From Caproiciproducens sp. NJN-50 (GTDB taxonomy: Bacteria > Bacillota > Clostridia > Oscillospirales > Acutalibacteraceae), in contig NZ_CP035283.1 in assembly GCF_004103755.1 (NCBI RefSeq), positions 806,001-870,000 of the forward strand: DNA of 64,000 bases. The letters run 5' to 3'. Of the stretch, positions 1 through 8,270 are shown in pieces (within the stretch, counting starts at the first letter, position 1; every line of letters begins with the position of its first letter). Below the pieces are notes generated by a model. The model did not search any database. It saw only the letters and a list, made by a program, of their open reading frames with translations, and had not been told where the DNA came from. The position numbers and the translations under genes are program-made.

Positions 1-1
1 A

Positions 2-355
2 CTCAACCTGAAGTGCAATGGGATCGATGACCCGATCAGCAGCCTGTCCGGCGGAAATCAACAAAAAGTGGTAGTAGGCCGTGCTTTGGCCGCGGAACCG
101 AAGCTGCTGGTATTGGATGAGCCCACGATTGGAATCGACATTAAGAGCAGGGAAGAAATCATCGCCACCATCGACAAAATGACGCAGTCCGGCGTAAGCG
201 TTCTGTACCTGACAAACGACTATGAAGAGCTGCTTCGGGTGGCGGACAGACTGATATTCTTCAAAGATTCGAAGATTGTGGCGCAGATGGACAATAAAGA
301 CCTGGACGTCGTTCGCGTTACGGAGATAAGGGATCATGCGAAAGGGGAAATTTAA
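2..355 (+). CDS. Sugar ABC transporter ATP-binding protein, C-terminal end (partial)
   Basis: This is the last 117 residues of an RbsA/MglA-type ATPase whose start lies before the window. The frame is open from base 2. It shows the ABC signature LSGGNQQK, a Walker B strand ending LVLDEPTIGID, and a D-loop and H-loop region (LYLTNDYEELL). RbsA-type proteins are two fused ATPase domains and this is the end of the second one. The stop codon abuts the GTG of the permease at 356, so the two are translationally linked. It would energise import of a monosaccharide or polyol. The substrate is not readable from this piece. The expected histidine of the switch loop appears as N in LTND, which is common in the second domain of this family. 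Confidence 0.9.
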   Translation, partial: LNLKCNGIDDPISSLSGGNQQKVVVGRALAAEPKLLVLDEPTIGIDIKSREEIIATIDKMTQSGVSVLYLTNDYEELLRVADRLIFFKDSKIVAQMDNKDLDVVRVTEIRDHAKGEI

Positions 356-1324
356 GTGAAAGCAAATGGCCTTCAAAAAAGAAGCACTGTATTGGATATT
401 TGCATGAATAATATCGTATGGATCCTGCTGGTTGTATCCATACTGATTATGGGAATGTTCCAGTCTTCGTTTTACTCATTCGGAATCTTATCGAACATTC
501 TGGTTCAGGGCACGGTTTTAGGCATGCTGGCGCTTGCCGTGGCGATGGTAGTGCTGCTGGGAGACATCAATCTGTGTACGGTGGGAACAGCGGGATTTTC
601 AGCGCTGATCGGTGTAATGGCAATGAAAAGGGGGTTCCCGATTCCTCTTTCCGTCCTTGTCATTCTCCTTGTAGGCGGCGCGGTCGGTTTTATCAACGGA
701 CTGATCGTGACCAGGCTGAAGGCGAATGCTTTCATTGAAACCCTTGCGATGAATCTGGTCCTGGAAGGTGCGCTGCTCGCCATTACAAACGGAACCACCA
801 TTTCGCAGCTGCCGGATTCCTATAAATACATAAGTCAGGGTAAGATCGGAATCTTTCCCGCCCTTCCGCTGGTCCTGTTCGGCATCTTCATCATCTTTTA
901 TTTTCTATGGAATAAGACTTCCTTTGGAAGAAGCGTGTTTGCGGTCGGAGGAAATTCGCTGAGCGCCTACATCGCCGGAATCAATGTGCGAACCGTCAAA
1001 GTCGGAGCGTATGTGCTTTCCGGTTTTCTGTCAGGGCTTGCGGGATACCTGCTTTCCGGATATATGGGCGCCGTGACGTCTTCCTTCGGAAGCTCTTATG
1101 AAAACCTGTGCATCGCGGCGGCGGTCATCGGCGGCGTCAGTCTGACCGGCGGCAAAGGCTCCATCGTGGGCGTCCTGGGGGGCACTTTACTGCTGACGGT
1201 GATTCAAGTCGGCCTTGCGATTCTGGGAATTCCTTCGACAATGATAACGCTGGCAGGCGGCGTGATGATTTTTGTCGCCGTCATTATCGACTCGATCCGC
1301 AATATCTACCAGACCGGGAGATAG
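356..1324 (+). CDS. Sugar ABC transporter permease (RbsC/BPD_transp_2 family)
   Basis: A 322-residue polytopic membrane protein. Hydrophobic segments fill most of the chain, starting with one at about residues 20-42. The family-typical stretch GGNSLSAYIAGINV lies near residue 200, followed by the coupling region GGVSLTGGKGS near residue 262, which resembles the EAA-like loop of RbsC proteins. The GTG start directly follows the stop of the ATPase. It forms the membrane channel of a ribose/xylose-class importer with the upstream ATPase. No binding protein is present downstream, so it must lie before the window. Downstream is an FGGY kinase, suggesting that the imported sugar or polyol is phosphorylated by that kinase. 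Confidence 0.9.
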   Translation: MKANGLQKRSTVLDICMNNIVWILLVVSILIMGMFQSSFYSFGILSNILVQGTVLGMLALAVAMVVLLGDINLCTVGTAGFSALIGVMAMKRGFPIPLSVLVILLVGGAVGFINGLIVTRLKANAFIETLAMNLVLEGALLAITNGTTISQLPDSYKYISQGKIGIFPALPLVLFGIFIIFYFLWNKTSFGRSVFAVGGNSLSAYIAGINVRTVKVGAYVLSGFLSGLAGYLLSGYMGAVTSSFGSSYENLCIAAAVIGGVSLTGGKGSIVGVLGGTLLLTVIQVGLAILGIPSTMITLAGGVMIFVAVIIDSIRNIYQTGR

Positions 1325-1428
1325 AGGCCGGCCTGGATGGAGCAGGGATGGAGTCTCGGACTGTTTTACTCAAAGTGGCGCTGCAAAATTTCAAAAGTAA
1401 TTCGAACATGATGGGCGGGGGAATAAGG

Positions 1429-2955
1429 ATGAACTATTTGATCGGAACGGACATTGGAACTTCCGGCACAAAAACAATCGTGATGGATACGCGGGGAAAC
1501 CTGATCGCATCCGACCTTGAGGAATATGATGTGTTGACTCCGCATGCTTTGTGGGCGGAACAGTGGCCGGACGTATGGGTGAGCGCAACGGAGCGTTCCA
1601 TCCGCCGCGCCTTCGAGAAGGCGGCAATCAGGGCCGGAGAGGTAAAGGGCATCTGCGTCAGCGGGCTTTACGGGGGAAGCGGGATTCCGCTGGACCGTAA
1701 TATGGAACCCGTGCGCCCGTGCCTCATCTGGATGGACCGCCGCGCGGGAAAGCAGCAGCAGTGGGTGCTGGAGCATATTGGAGCGCAAAAGATCCATGAG
1801 GTTTCCCATAACGGGACGGACCCCTATTACGGGTATACGAAAATCCTGTGGATAAAAGATAACGAACCGGAAAACTGGGCAAAAACGAAATTATTCTTAC
1901 CGCCCAATGCTTATGTTATTTATAAGCTTACCGGAAAGGTGGCCGTTGATTACTCCTCCGCGGGAAACATCGGCGGAATTTTCGATGAGGAAAAGAGATG
2001 CTGGTCCACAGAGATGCTGGATGCCATGGGGATTCCACGCAGCATGATGCCGGAGCAAATCGTGGAATCGAGTGCGGTGGTGGGCGGTTTGACGGAATCG
2101 GCCGCCTCTAAGCTGGGGCTTTGCTCAGGGACGCCCGTCTGCGCGGGAGGGGTCGACTGCGTCGTCGCAACGCTCGGACTCGGGGTGTTTGAACCGGGCC
2201 GTTATGTTGCGGCAATCGGAACCAGCATGTGCGCCGCGCTGGTGCATGACCAGCCTCTTCACGCAAAAGGGCTGATTGAAATGCCTTATACCTTTGATTC
2301 AAAGCACCTGTCCTATTCCTTTGGCGGAGCGGCGACCGCCGGCGCGCTTGTGAAATGGTTCCGCGACAATTTCGCTCAAACGGAAAAACAGGCGGAAGAA
2401 CAAGGCGGCGAAAGCGCCTATAAGGTTCTCGACCTTGAAGCGGAAAAGCTTAACCCGGGGAGCGGCGGGCTGATTGTTCTTCCCTATTTTATGGGCGAGC
2501 GCAGCCCCGTGTGGGATACAAATGCGCGCGGTCTTGTTCTGGGCCTGTCTCTCAATCATACAAGAGCCCATGTTTACCGTGCCTTTTTGGAAGCAATCGC
2601 CTATTCTCTGCGCCATTCGATGGAGAGTACGAACACAGACCTTGGCGATCAGATCATTGTGGCGGGCGGTGTGACGAGATCCCGAATCTGGAGGCAGATC
2701 ATTGCCGATGTGACGGGGCATACGATTGTATGTCCTGCCAATGATGTCGAAGCGAATCTTGGCGATGTCATTCTCGCAGGCCTAGGTACCGGCTGTCTGA
2801 CTTCCGACGAGGTAAAAAAATGGCAGACAATGGGGAAGGAGATTCCCTGCAACAAAGAGCGTCATGAAATTTACAACAAATACTATGCCGTTTATCGTTC
2901 GGTTTACGAGGACCTGAAAGGCGACATGGCTCGAATGGCGGCTTTCGACCAGTAA
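1429..2955 (+). CDS. FGGY-family carbohydrate kinase (xylulokinase-like)
   Basis: A 508-residue sugar kinase of the usual FGGY length. The N-terminal phosphate-binding motif GTDIGTSGTKT is at residues 5-15. The C-terminal domain has YFMGERSPVWD and the adenosine-binding stretch VAGGVTRSRIWRQIIAD. I chose the ATG at 1429 because it follows a purine-rich GGGGGAATAAGG site and begins exactly at the family N-terminus, although the frame is open from much further upstream. It probably phosphorylates a pentulose or polyol imported by the ABC system just upstream. The exact substrate (xylulose, ribulose, erythritol or another) cannot be told by eye. It lies 104 bp behind the permease and ends at a strong terminator. 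Confidence 0.88.
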   Translation: MNYLIGTDIGTSGTKTIVMDTRGNLIASDLEEYDVLTPHALWAEQWPDVWVSATERSIRRAFEKAAIRAGEVKGICVSGLYGGSGIPLDRNMEPVRPCLIWMDRRAGKQQQWVLEHIGAQKIHEVSHNGTDPYYGYTKILWIKDNEPENWAKTKLFLPPNAYVIYKLTGKVAVDYSSAGNIGGIFDEEKRCWSTEMLDAMGIPRSMMPEQIVESSAVVGGLTESAASKLGLCSGTPVCAGGVDCVVATLGLGVFEPGRYVAAIGTSMCAALVHDQPLHAKGLIEMPYTFDSKHLSYSFGGAATAGALVKWFRDNFAQTEKQAEEQGGESAYKVLDLEAEKLNPGSGGLIVLPYFMGERSPVWDTNARGLVLGLSLNHTRAHVYRAFLEAIAYSLRHSMESTNTDLGDQIIVAGGVTRSRIWRQIIADVTGHTIVCPANDVEANLGDVILAGLGTGCLTSDEVKKWQTMGKEIPCNKERHEIYNKYYAVYRSVYEDLKGDMARMAAFDQ

Positions 2956-2970
2956 AAAGAACAGAGGGCA

Positions 2971-3016
2971 AAAGGAATCTCCCCGTCCGGCGGACACCGG
3001 ACGGGGAGATTCCTTT
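2971..3016. terminator. Bidirectional terminator between convergent sugar operons
   Basis: A perfect 20-bp inverted repeat (2971-2990 and 2997-3016) around a 6-base loop. Both arms end in AAAGG/CCTTT. It sits 15 bp after the kinase stop and about 120 bp beyond the end of the opposing RpiB-like gene, so it can stop transcription from both sides. Confidence 0.9.
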
Positions 3017-3137
3017 CTATCCGATTGAAAAATTCCCCGGTATTGCCGGAGGAACCCGGCTGGCCGGGGAATTGATTTTGCACGATACTTGTCGTATTCC
3101 AATCCGGTTTCCCGGAAAATGGTCGGAATAAGAATTT

Positions 3138-3593
3138 TCAGTTTTGCTTTTTGTACAGATCGTCATAGTAGCTGATGCGGTCAACCTTAGGCTGGGAGCG
3201 GCCCCCGGAGAAATCAGAAGCCAGCCAGATGTCGGCAAGCTGCTTGGCGAGCTCCAGACCGATGACGCGCGCGCCCATGCATAGGATCTGCGCGTTGTTG
3301 CTCTTTCTTGCCCGCTCCGCCGAATAGCAGTCGTGGCACACCGCCGCGCGGATCCCCGGCACCTTGTTGGCGGAGATCGACATCCCGATCCCCGTGCCGC
3401 ACATCAGGATGCCCCGGTCCGCTTCGCCGTCCGCGACGGCCTGGGCGACTTTTACGGCAATGTCCGGGTACAGGACCGGCCGGCCGTCATAAGTCCCTTT
3501 ATCCACGATTTCATAGCCTTCCGAAATCAGGTACTCCTTGATCTTTTCCTTGAAGTCATACGCGGCTTCGTCGCTTCCAACGATCAGCTTCAT
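3138..3593 (-). CDS. RpiB/LacAB-family sugar-phosphate isomerase
   Basis: A 151-residue protein of RpiB length. It starts MKLIVGSDEAAYDFK and has the active-site segment MCGTGIGMSISANK, with the proton-transferring cysteine at residue 65. The phosphate-binding part is SNNAQILCMGARVIG. RpiB-type enzymes interconvert aldose and ketose phosphates, classically ribose-5-P and ribulose-5-P. Its ATG overlaps the stop of the DhaL gene by 4 bp, so it is the last gene of the operon. Placed after a DhaK/DhaL kinase and a GolD/DthD-like dehydrogenase, it may instead isomerise a tetrulose phosphate to erythrose-4-phosphate, as DerI/LerI-type RpiB homologues do. That assignment is inference from context. 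Confidence 0.88.
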   Translation of the reverse strand: MKLIVGSDEAAYDFKEKIKEYLISEGYEIVDKGTYDGRPVLYPDIAVKVAQAVADGEADRGILMCGTGIGMSISANKVPGIRAAVCHDCYSAERARKSNNAQILCMGARVIGLELAKQLADIWLASDFSGGRSQPKVDRISYYDDLYKKQN

Positions 3594-4228
3594 AACAGCG
3601 CCTCGATTCCGTCCGCCATCGCTTTCAAAAGAATACAGCAGGATACCGCGCCCGCGTCCAGAACGCCCCGGGAGCGTTCGCCCAGCCGACTGGAACGGCC
3701 GAACCGGGCGACCAGATTTTTGGTGGAATTCATCCCGTCCTCCGCGGCTGTTTTCATTTTTTCAAGGGCCGCTTTGAACTCCTCGCCCTCCTGGGCGGAT
3801 TTTTTCAGGGAATCGCCCGCGGGGCCGAGGGTATCCACCAGCGTCTTATCCCCGACCTGCGCCTGAACGATTTCCCGCAGCCCGGAGAGACCCTCTTCGA
3901 CCATTCCGGAAAAATCACGGAGGGAAATCTCCGTCAGATCCCGGCCCCTTTCCGCCATACCCGCAAAAATCGTGCCGTAAATCGGCCCCATGGACCCGCC
4001 GATCTCCGTCATCAGAACCGTACTCAGTTCGTCCAGGCCCTCCGCAAAAGAAATGTCACGGTCCGCGATCCGCTGACCGAACAGGGTAAAGCCTTTATTC
4101 ATATTCATTCCGTGATCGCCGTCCCCAATCAGGCCGTCGATGTCGCCGAGATACTTTTTATTTTCCTGAATCGCCTTGACCATCCCGAGAAGAATGCTTT
4201 TCCCCTCCGCATTTTGAAAGGTTGACAT
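3590..4228 (-). CDS. dhaL: DhaL-type kinase nucleotide-binding subunit
   Basis: A 212-residue protein with the DhaL hallmark IGDGDHGMNMNKGF near residues 34-47. Its aspartates coordinate the Mg-ADP/ATP. Further conserved parts are GGSMGPIYGT and the C-terminal DAGAVSCCILL. DhaL supplies the phosphoryl donor to a ketone bound by DhaK. In PTS-dependent systems DhaL holds ADP and is recharged by DhaM, whereas ATP-dependent enzymes are DhaK-DhaL fusions. No DhaM is seen here, so the pair may use ATP directly or rely on a DhaM elsewhere. It overlaps the isomerase gene by 4 bp and follows DhaK after 95 bp. Confidence 0.9.
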   Translation of the reverse strand: MSTFQNAEGKSILLGMVKAIQENKKYLGDIDGLIGDGDHGMNMNKGFTLFGQRIADRDISFAEGLDELSTVLMTEIGGSMGPIYGTIFAGMAERGRDLTEISLRDFSGMVEEGLSGLREIVQAQVGDKTLVDTLGPAGDSLKKSAQEGEEFKAALEKMKTAAEDGMNSTKNLVARFGRSSRLGERSRGVLDAGAVSCCILLKAMADGIEALL

Positions 4229-4323
4229 GTTTTTCCTCCCTTAACGCCAGCCGATGGATTCCCTGCCTGCCGCCTTCTTCCGCCCGCGGCCGGAGGGAAT
4301 CGTGCGCGCCAAAAGTTTTTGGG

Positions 4324-5319
4324 TTAAAACTGCTTCAGGCCCACGGTATTGACTGGCAGATCCATCAGCGTTTTTAATTCGTCGTCCAGCTTCATCACCG
4401 ACAGCGTCGCACCCATCATCTCCATGGAGGTAAAGTAGTTGCCGACATACGCGCGGTGGACCTTCAGCCCCTCGGCGTTCAGGATTTTTTCAATCTCGCC
4501 GTACAGGACGTAAAGCTCCATGACCGGGGTGGCGCCGAGGCCGGAGACCAGAACCGCCACTTCGTCGCCGGCTGTGAACGGATAATCCGGCAGAACGACT
4601 CCCGTCATGCGTTTCGCCATCTGCGAGGCCGTTTCCAGTTTGCAGACTTCGATTCCGGGCTCGCCGTGGTGGCCGATGCCGACTTCCATGGTCCCGTCTT
4701 CAATCGTGAAATTGGGGTGCCCGACGGCGGGAAGCGTGCAGGGGGTCAGCCCGATCCCAACGCTTCTGGTGTTGTCGATCGCCTTCTGCGCGGCCGCGAT
4801 GACTTCCTCCAGCGACGCCCCGGTCGCCGCTTTCGCTCCCCCGGCCTTCCACATGAAAATCTCGCCCGCAACGCCGCGCCGTTTTTCCCTCTGATCCTTT
4901 GGAGCCGAGGCCACGTCGTCGTTCGCCACGACCGTTTTGACCTCAAGGCCCTCCTTCTTCGCCATTCTGACGGCCATTTTGACGTTCATGTTGTCTCCCG
5001 AATAATTGCCGTACAGGCAGGCGACGCCTTTCTTTCCATCCGCCGCGCGGAAGGCGTCCAGAAACGCGACCGCCGTCGGCGAAGAGCAGATTTCCCCGAC
5101 CGCCACCGCGTCGACCATGTTTTTTCCGCAGTAGCCGATGAACGCGGGATCGTGCCCGGAGCCTCCGCCCGTCACGACGCCGACCCGGCCGCCCGTAAAT
5201 CCCGCATACCGGATCGCCCTCCGATTCTCCGTCCCCGCGATCAGATCCGCATGCGCTTTCAGAAACCCTTCCAGTTCTTCGTTTACAATATCGTCGGGAT
5301 TGTTTAAAATTCGCTGCAT
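4324..5319 (-). CDS. dhaK: DhaK-type ketose kinase substrate-binding subunit
   Basis: A 331-residue DhaK protein. The N-terminal region has VVTGGGSGHDPAFIGY (residues 48-63), the phosphate-loop-like segment of this family. The catalytic histidine that forms a hemiaminal with the ketone is H218 in the motif GIGHHGEPGIE. DhaK binds dihydroxyacetone or, in related operons, erythrulose, and transfers phosphate from the DhaL-bound nucleotide. The start MQRILNNPDDIVNE matches DhaK N-termini. It is preceded by the SDR gene with a 15-bp gap and followed by DhaL, so the two subunits are separate genes. With the sugar ABC importer upstream, a C3 or C4 ketose substrate is likely. Confidence 0.92.
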   Translation of the reverse strand: MQRILNNPDDIVNEELEGFLKAHADLIAGTENRRAIRYAGFTGGRVGVVTGGGSGHDPAFIGYCGKNMVDAVAVGEICSSPTAVAFLDAFRAADGKKGVACLYGNYSGDNMNVKMAVRMAKKEGLEVKTVVANDDVASAPKDQREKRRGVAGEIFMWKAGGAKAATGASLEEVIAAAQKAIDNTRSVGIGLTPCTLPAVGHPNFTIEDGTMEVGIGHHGEPGIEVCKLETASQMAKRMTGVVLPDYPFTAGDEVAVLVSGLGATPVMELYVLYGEIEKILNAEGLKVHRAYVGNYFTSMEMMGATLSVMKLDDELKTLMDLPVNTVGLKQF

Positions 5320-5334
5320 AGTGATCCCTCTTTG

Positions 5335-6102
5335 TTACTTAATCGTGTAGCCGCCGTCAACCAACAGGTTGTGGCCGGTTATCATTCCGGCCGCGCCGCT
5401 GCAAAGAAACGCGATGACCCCCGCAATCTCGTCTGTTTCGGCGAAACGGCCGGAGGGCATTTCTTTTTTCAGCGCATCGCCGACCGGACCTTCCCAGGCC
5501 TTTTTGCCGAGGGCCGTCATGACGACCGTGGGAGAGACGGCGTTGACGCGGATACCGTATTTGCCCCATTCGTATGCCAGTACTTTTGTCATGGCAATGA
5601 TGCCGCCCTTGCTTGCGGCATAGGCAACGTGTTTGTCAAGGGCGATGACGCCGGCCTGTGAGGCCATGTTCACGATCGAGCCGGGCCGTTTCGCATCAAT
5701 CAGGTATTTTCCGACGGCCTGTGCCATTTTGAAGGATGCCGAAAGGTTGATGCTGATGGTCTTTTCCCAGTAATCATCACTGAGGGTTTCCGCCTTTTCC
5801 AGCGCGACGATTCCGGCACAGTTGACCAGAATATCGATTGCGCCGAATTCCGTGACTGCCTTTGCAACAACGGCCGCCCGGTACTTCGCGTCCGTAATGT
5901 CTCCGGCAATGCCGATGCAGTTTCTGCCTGTTTTTTCGGCAATTTCATTCACATCCGGATTCAGGTCCGCCAGAACGCAGTTCACGCCTTTTTTTGCCAG
6001 AAACTGCGCGGTCGCGTTCCCGATTCCTGCCGCTCCGCCGGTAATGACGGCCGTCTGGCCCTCCAGAGAATAATTGACATCCGCTCCGCTGTATTTCAGC
6101 AT
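5335..6102 (-). CDS. Short-chain dehydrogenase, GolD/DthD-like polyol dehydrogenase
   Basis: A 255-residue SDR. The Rossmann motif TGGAAGIGNA is at residues 21-30. An aspartate ends the second strand (VLADLN, D47), which points to NAD rather than NADP. The catalytic residues are S148, Y161 and K165 (YAASK), and the C-terminus is the classical GHNLLVDGGYT. The N-terminal extension before the Rossmann fold is typical of GolD/DthD-type enzymes. It should oxidise an imported polyol to the ketose that DhaK/DhaL phosphorylates; D-threitol to D-erythrulose is one precedent. A GGAGGT site lies 6 bases before the ATG. The substrate is inferred from the neighbours, not from residues. Confidence 0.85.
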   Translation of the reverse strand: MLKYSGADVNYSLEGQTAVITGGAAGIGNATAQFLAKKGVNCVLADLNPDVNEIAEKTGRNCIGIAGDITDAKYRAAVVAKAVTEFGAIDILVNCAGIVALEKAETLSDDYWEKTISINLSASFKMAQAVGKYLIDAKRPGSIVNMASQAGVIALDKHVAYAASKGGIIAMTKVLAYEWGKYGIRVNAVSPTVVMTALGKKAWEGPVGDALKKEMPSGRFAETDEIAGVIAFLCSGAAGMITGHNLLVDGGYTIK

Positions 6103-6226
6103 GGTAATACCTCCATTGATCAGATTGCACCGCAGCGCGGGTAGCTGCAGGGAACAGCCTGCAGTTACGGCCGCTGTGATGCATTGGATATGATTTCGAA
6201 TTCCCGCTATTGTTCAGGAAGATATC

Positions 6227-7231
6227 TCACTGTGTTCTCTTAAAGTAATCGGCGACATTGTCCTGGGTCACTTTTTCAAAGTCGATCCAGTATTCCTTCT
6301 CAACGGTTTCGCCCTTCACCTTCTGAACGGCCACATCCAATGCCTTGGTACCCTGCCCGGCGCCGTCCTGGAAGATCGTTGCGATCAGGGTTCCGCTTTG
6401 TACCGCTTTCAATCCGTCCGTAATCCCGTCGACGCCGATGCAGGGGATCGTCTTGTCCTTGGATTTAACTGCTTGCATCGCGCCTAGGGCCATCTCGTCG
6501 TTTTCACCGACAATCGCGTCGATCTTATCGAAGGACTGCAGCCAGTTCTCCATAACCGTCATCGCTTCCGAACGGGACCAGTTCGCGGTTTTTTCCGCGA
6601 GGATTTTGATATCCGGGTATTTTCCCAGAATGTCTTTAATCCCTTTGCTGCGCTCGAGCTGAGCGGACTGCCCGAGGGGTCCGTCGAGGACGACGATATT
6701 ACCTTTTCCGCCGATCTTGTCCGCGATTGCCTGCATCTCAAGCTGGCCGGCGTATTCGTCTTTTGAGCCGACGTAGCTGGTGAGCTTGTCGCTGTCGACA
6801 CGGGTGTTGACGCCGATGACCGGTATGTTTTTCGCCACCGCCTTATCGACGCAGACCGCACAGGCCTTTGCATCCTGCGGATTGAGGATAATCGCGTCCA
6901 CTCCGTCGGAAATCATGGTTTCCACCTGGTTGATCTGGGTGTTCGGGTCGTAGTTGCCGTCGTAGATTTTCAGTTCGACGCCCAATTTTTCCGCTTCTTT
7001 TTTGGCTGCATTTGAAAGACGGACCGTGAATTCGTTCTTGAGGCTGTACAGTGTCATACCAACGACAATCTTTTTATTGCCTGTGGCGTTGGAAGTTTCC
7101 GCTGCCGAATTGGCGGCGGATGCGCCTGAGGCCGCGGGTGCGCTGGATGAAGTGCCGGAAGAACAGGCCGCCGTTGTCAGGGCCATTGTCCCCGTCAGGA
7201 TGAGCGCCAGTAGTTTGTTTACCCTTTTCAA
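6227..7231 (-). CDS. Sugar ABC transporter substrate-binding lipoprotein
   Basis: A periplasmic-binding-protein-like lipoprotein of the RbsB class (Peripla_BP_4), 334 residues. A signal sequence with lipobox LTTAAC places the acylated cysteine at residue 23. A Ser/Ala/Gly-rich linker follows, then the mature domain beginning KKIVVGMTLYSLKNEF. Characteristic segments are DAIILNPQDAKA, NIPVIGVNTRVD and GENDEMALGAMQAV. A TTG start at 7231 is preferred because AGGAG lies 8 bases upstream of it; the upstream in-frame GTG overlaps that ribosome site. It delivers the substrate to the permease and ATPase encoded upstream in the same operon. Confidence 0.9.
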   Translation of the reverse strand: MKRVNKLLALILTGTMALTTAACSSGTSSSAPAASGASAANSAAETSNATGNKKIVVGMTLYSLKNEFTVRLSNAAKKEAEKLGVELKIYDGNYDPNTQINQVETMISDGVDAIILNPQDAKACAVCVDKAVAKNIPVIGVNTRVDSDKLTSYVGSKDEYAGQLEMQAIADKIGGKGNIVVLDGPLGQSAQLERSKGIKDILGKYPDIKILAEKTANWSRSEAMTVMENWLQSFDKIDAIVGENDEMALGAMQAVKSKDKTIPCIGVDGITDGLKAVQSGTLIATIFQDGAGQGTKALDVAVQKVKGETVEKEYWIDFEKVTQDNVADYFKRTQ

Positions 7232-7279
7232 ATAACTCACTCCTTATAAATTTGTAATGCGTAAAGCCGGCAATCGGCT

Positions 7280-8251
7280 TTATTCTTTAGAACTGTTGAC
7301 GCTGTCCACGATAACGGCGGCAACGATGATAATACCTTTGATAATCAGCTGCCAGTAGGAGGAGACCGCCAGCATATCCAGCCCGTTATTCAGGACCGCG
7401 ATGACCATCACGCCGACAATGGTCCCCCAAAGCCTGCCCTTGCCGCCCGAAAGGCTTGTGCCGCCCATTACGACCGCCGCAATGGCGTCCGTTTCATAGT
7501 TCTGGCCGGCCTGTGCGAGTCCGGACGATACGCGCGATGTCAGGACCACACCGGCAAGCCCGGCCAAAACCCCTGAGAGCATATATACGGACCAGATAAT
7601 ATACCTCACGTTAATGCCGGAGACTTTCGCCGCACTGATATTGCCGCCCACGCCGAATACGTACCTGCCGTACTTTATCCGGTACAGAAGGAGGTAGCAG
7701 ATGAGAAACGCCGCCGCCACGATAAAAACCGGGATCGGAACGATGCCGACGTTCCCTCCGCCAATCTGCAGAAAGTCGTCTCCCAGCCCCGGAACCGGCT
7801 GTGCGTCGCTGGCCAGATAGGTGATGCCTCTTGCGACGCTCAGCATGCCGAGCGTCGCAACAAACGCGGGGACGTTCAAGAACGAGATGACAATGCCGTT
7901 GATACTGCCGAGGAGAAGCCCGATCCCGAGCCCCACCAGCACGGGAACAAACCACGGAAGCGCGTGGTTCTGGGCGACCAAAGCGGCAAAAATACCGGAG
8001 GCGCCCAGAATGGAGCCCACCGAAAGATCAATGCCGGCCGTTAAAACGACGAAGGTCATTCCCAGGGCAAGCAGCCCGTTGATAGAAGCCTGACGCATGA
8101 TGTTGAAGACATTGTCGATGTCCAAGAACTTCGGCTTGATGACGCCGAAAATCAGAATAAGCGTCAGCAGGCCGATCAATGTCGCAAAGTTCATCAGGTA
8201 ATACTGCATAGTCAAACTGCGCCTTTTTTGTAACCTTTCCATTTGATTCAT
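7280..8251 (-). CDS. Sugar ABC transporter permease (RbsC family)
   Basis: A 323-residue membrane protein with about ten hydrophobic segments. The family blocks VLTAGIDLSVGSILG (after the second segment), VFGVGGNISAAKVSGINV and GGTSLSGGKGRLWG are present. The start at 8251 is supported by a GGGG-containing site just upstream. An upstream in-frame ATG would overlap the ATPase gene and add a non-family leader. It lies 19 bp after the ATPase gene and 48 bp before the binding-protein gene. Together they form a complete ribose-class importer that feeds the dehydrogenase and DhaK/DhaL pathway further down the operon. Confidence 0.9.
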   Translation of the reverse strand: MNQMERLQKRRSLTMQYYLMNFATLIGLLTLILIFGVIKPKFLDIDNVFNIMRQASINGLLALGMTFVVLTAGIDLSVGSILGASGIFAALVAQNHALPWFVPVLVGLGIGLLLGSINGIVISFLNVPAFVATLGMLSVARGITYLASDAQPVPGLGDDFLQIGGGNVGIVPIPVFIVAAAFLICYLLLYRIKYGRYVFGVGGNISAAKVSGINVRYIIWSVYMLSGVLAGLAGVVLTSRVSSGLAQAGQNYETDAIAAVVMGGTSLSGGKGRLWGTIVGVMVIAVLNNGLDMLAVSSYWQLIIKGIIIVAAVIVDSVNSSKE

Positions 8252-8270
8252 TACCCCGTTTCGAAAAATA

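Noticed and set aside
1108..1428. Upstream extension of the FGGY kinase frame
   Set aside because: It overlaps the permease gene in another frame. The kinase family N-terminus and ribosome site place the start at 1429.
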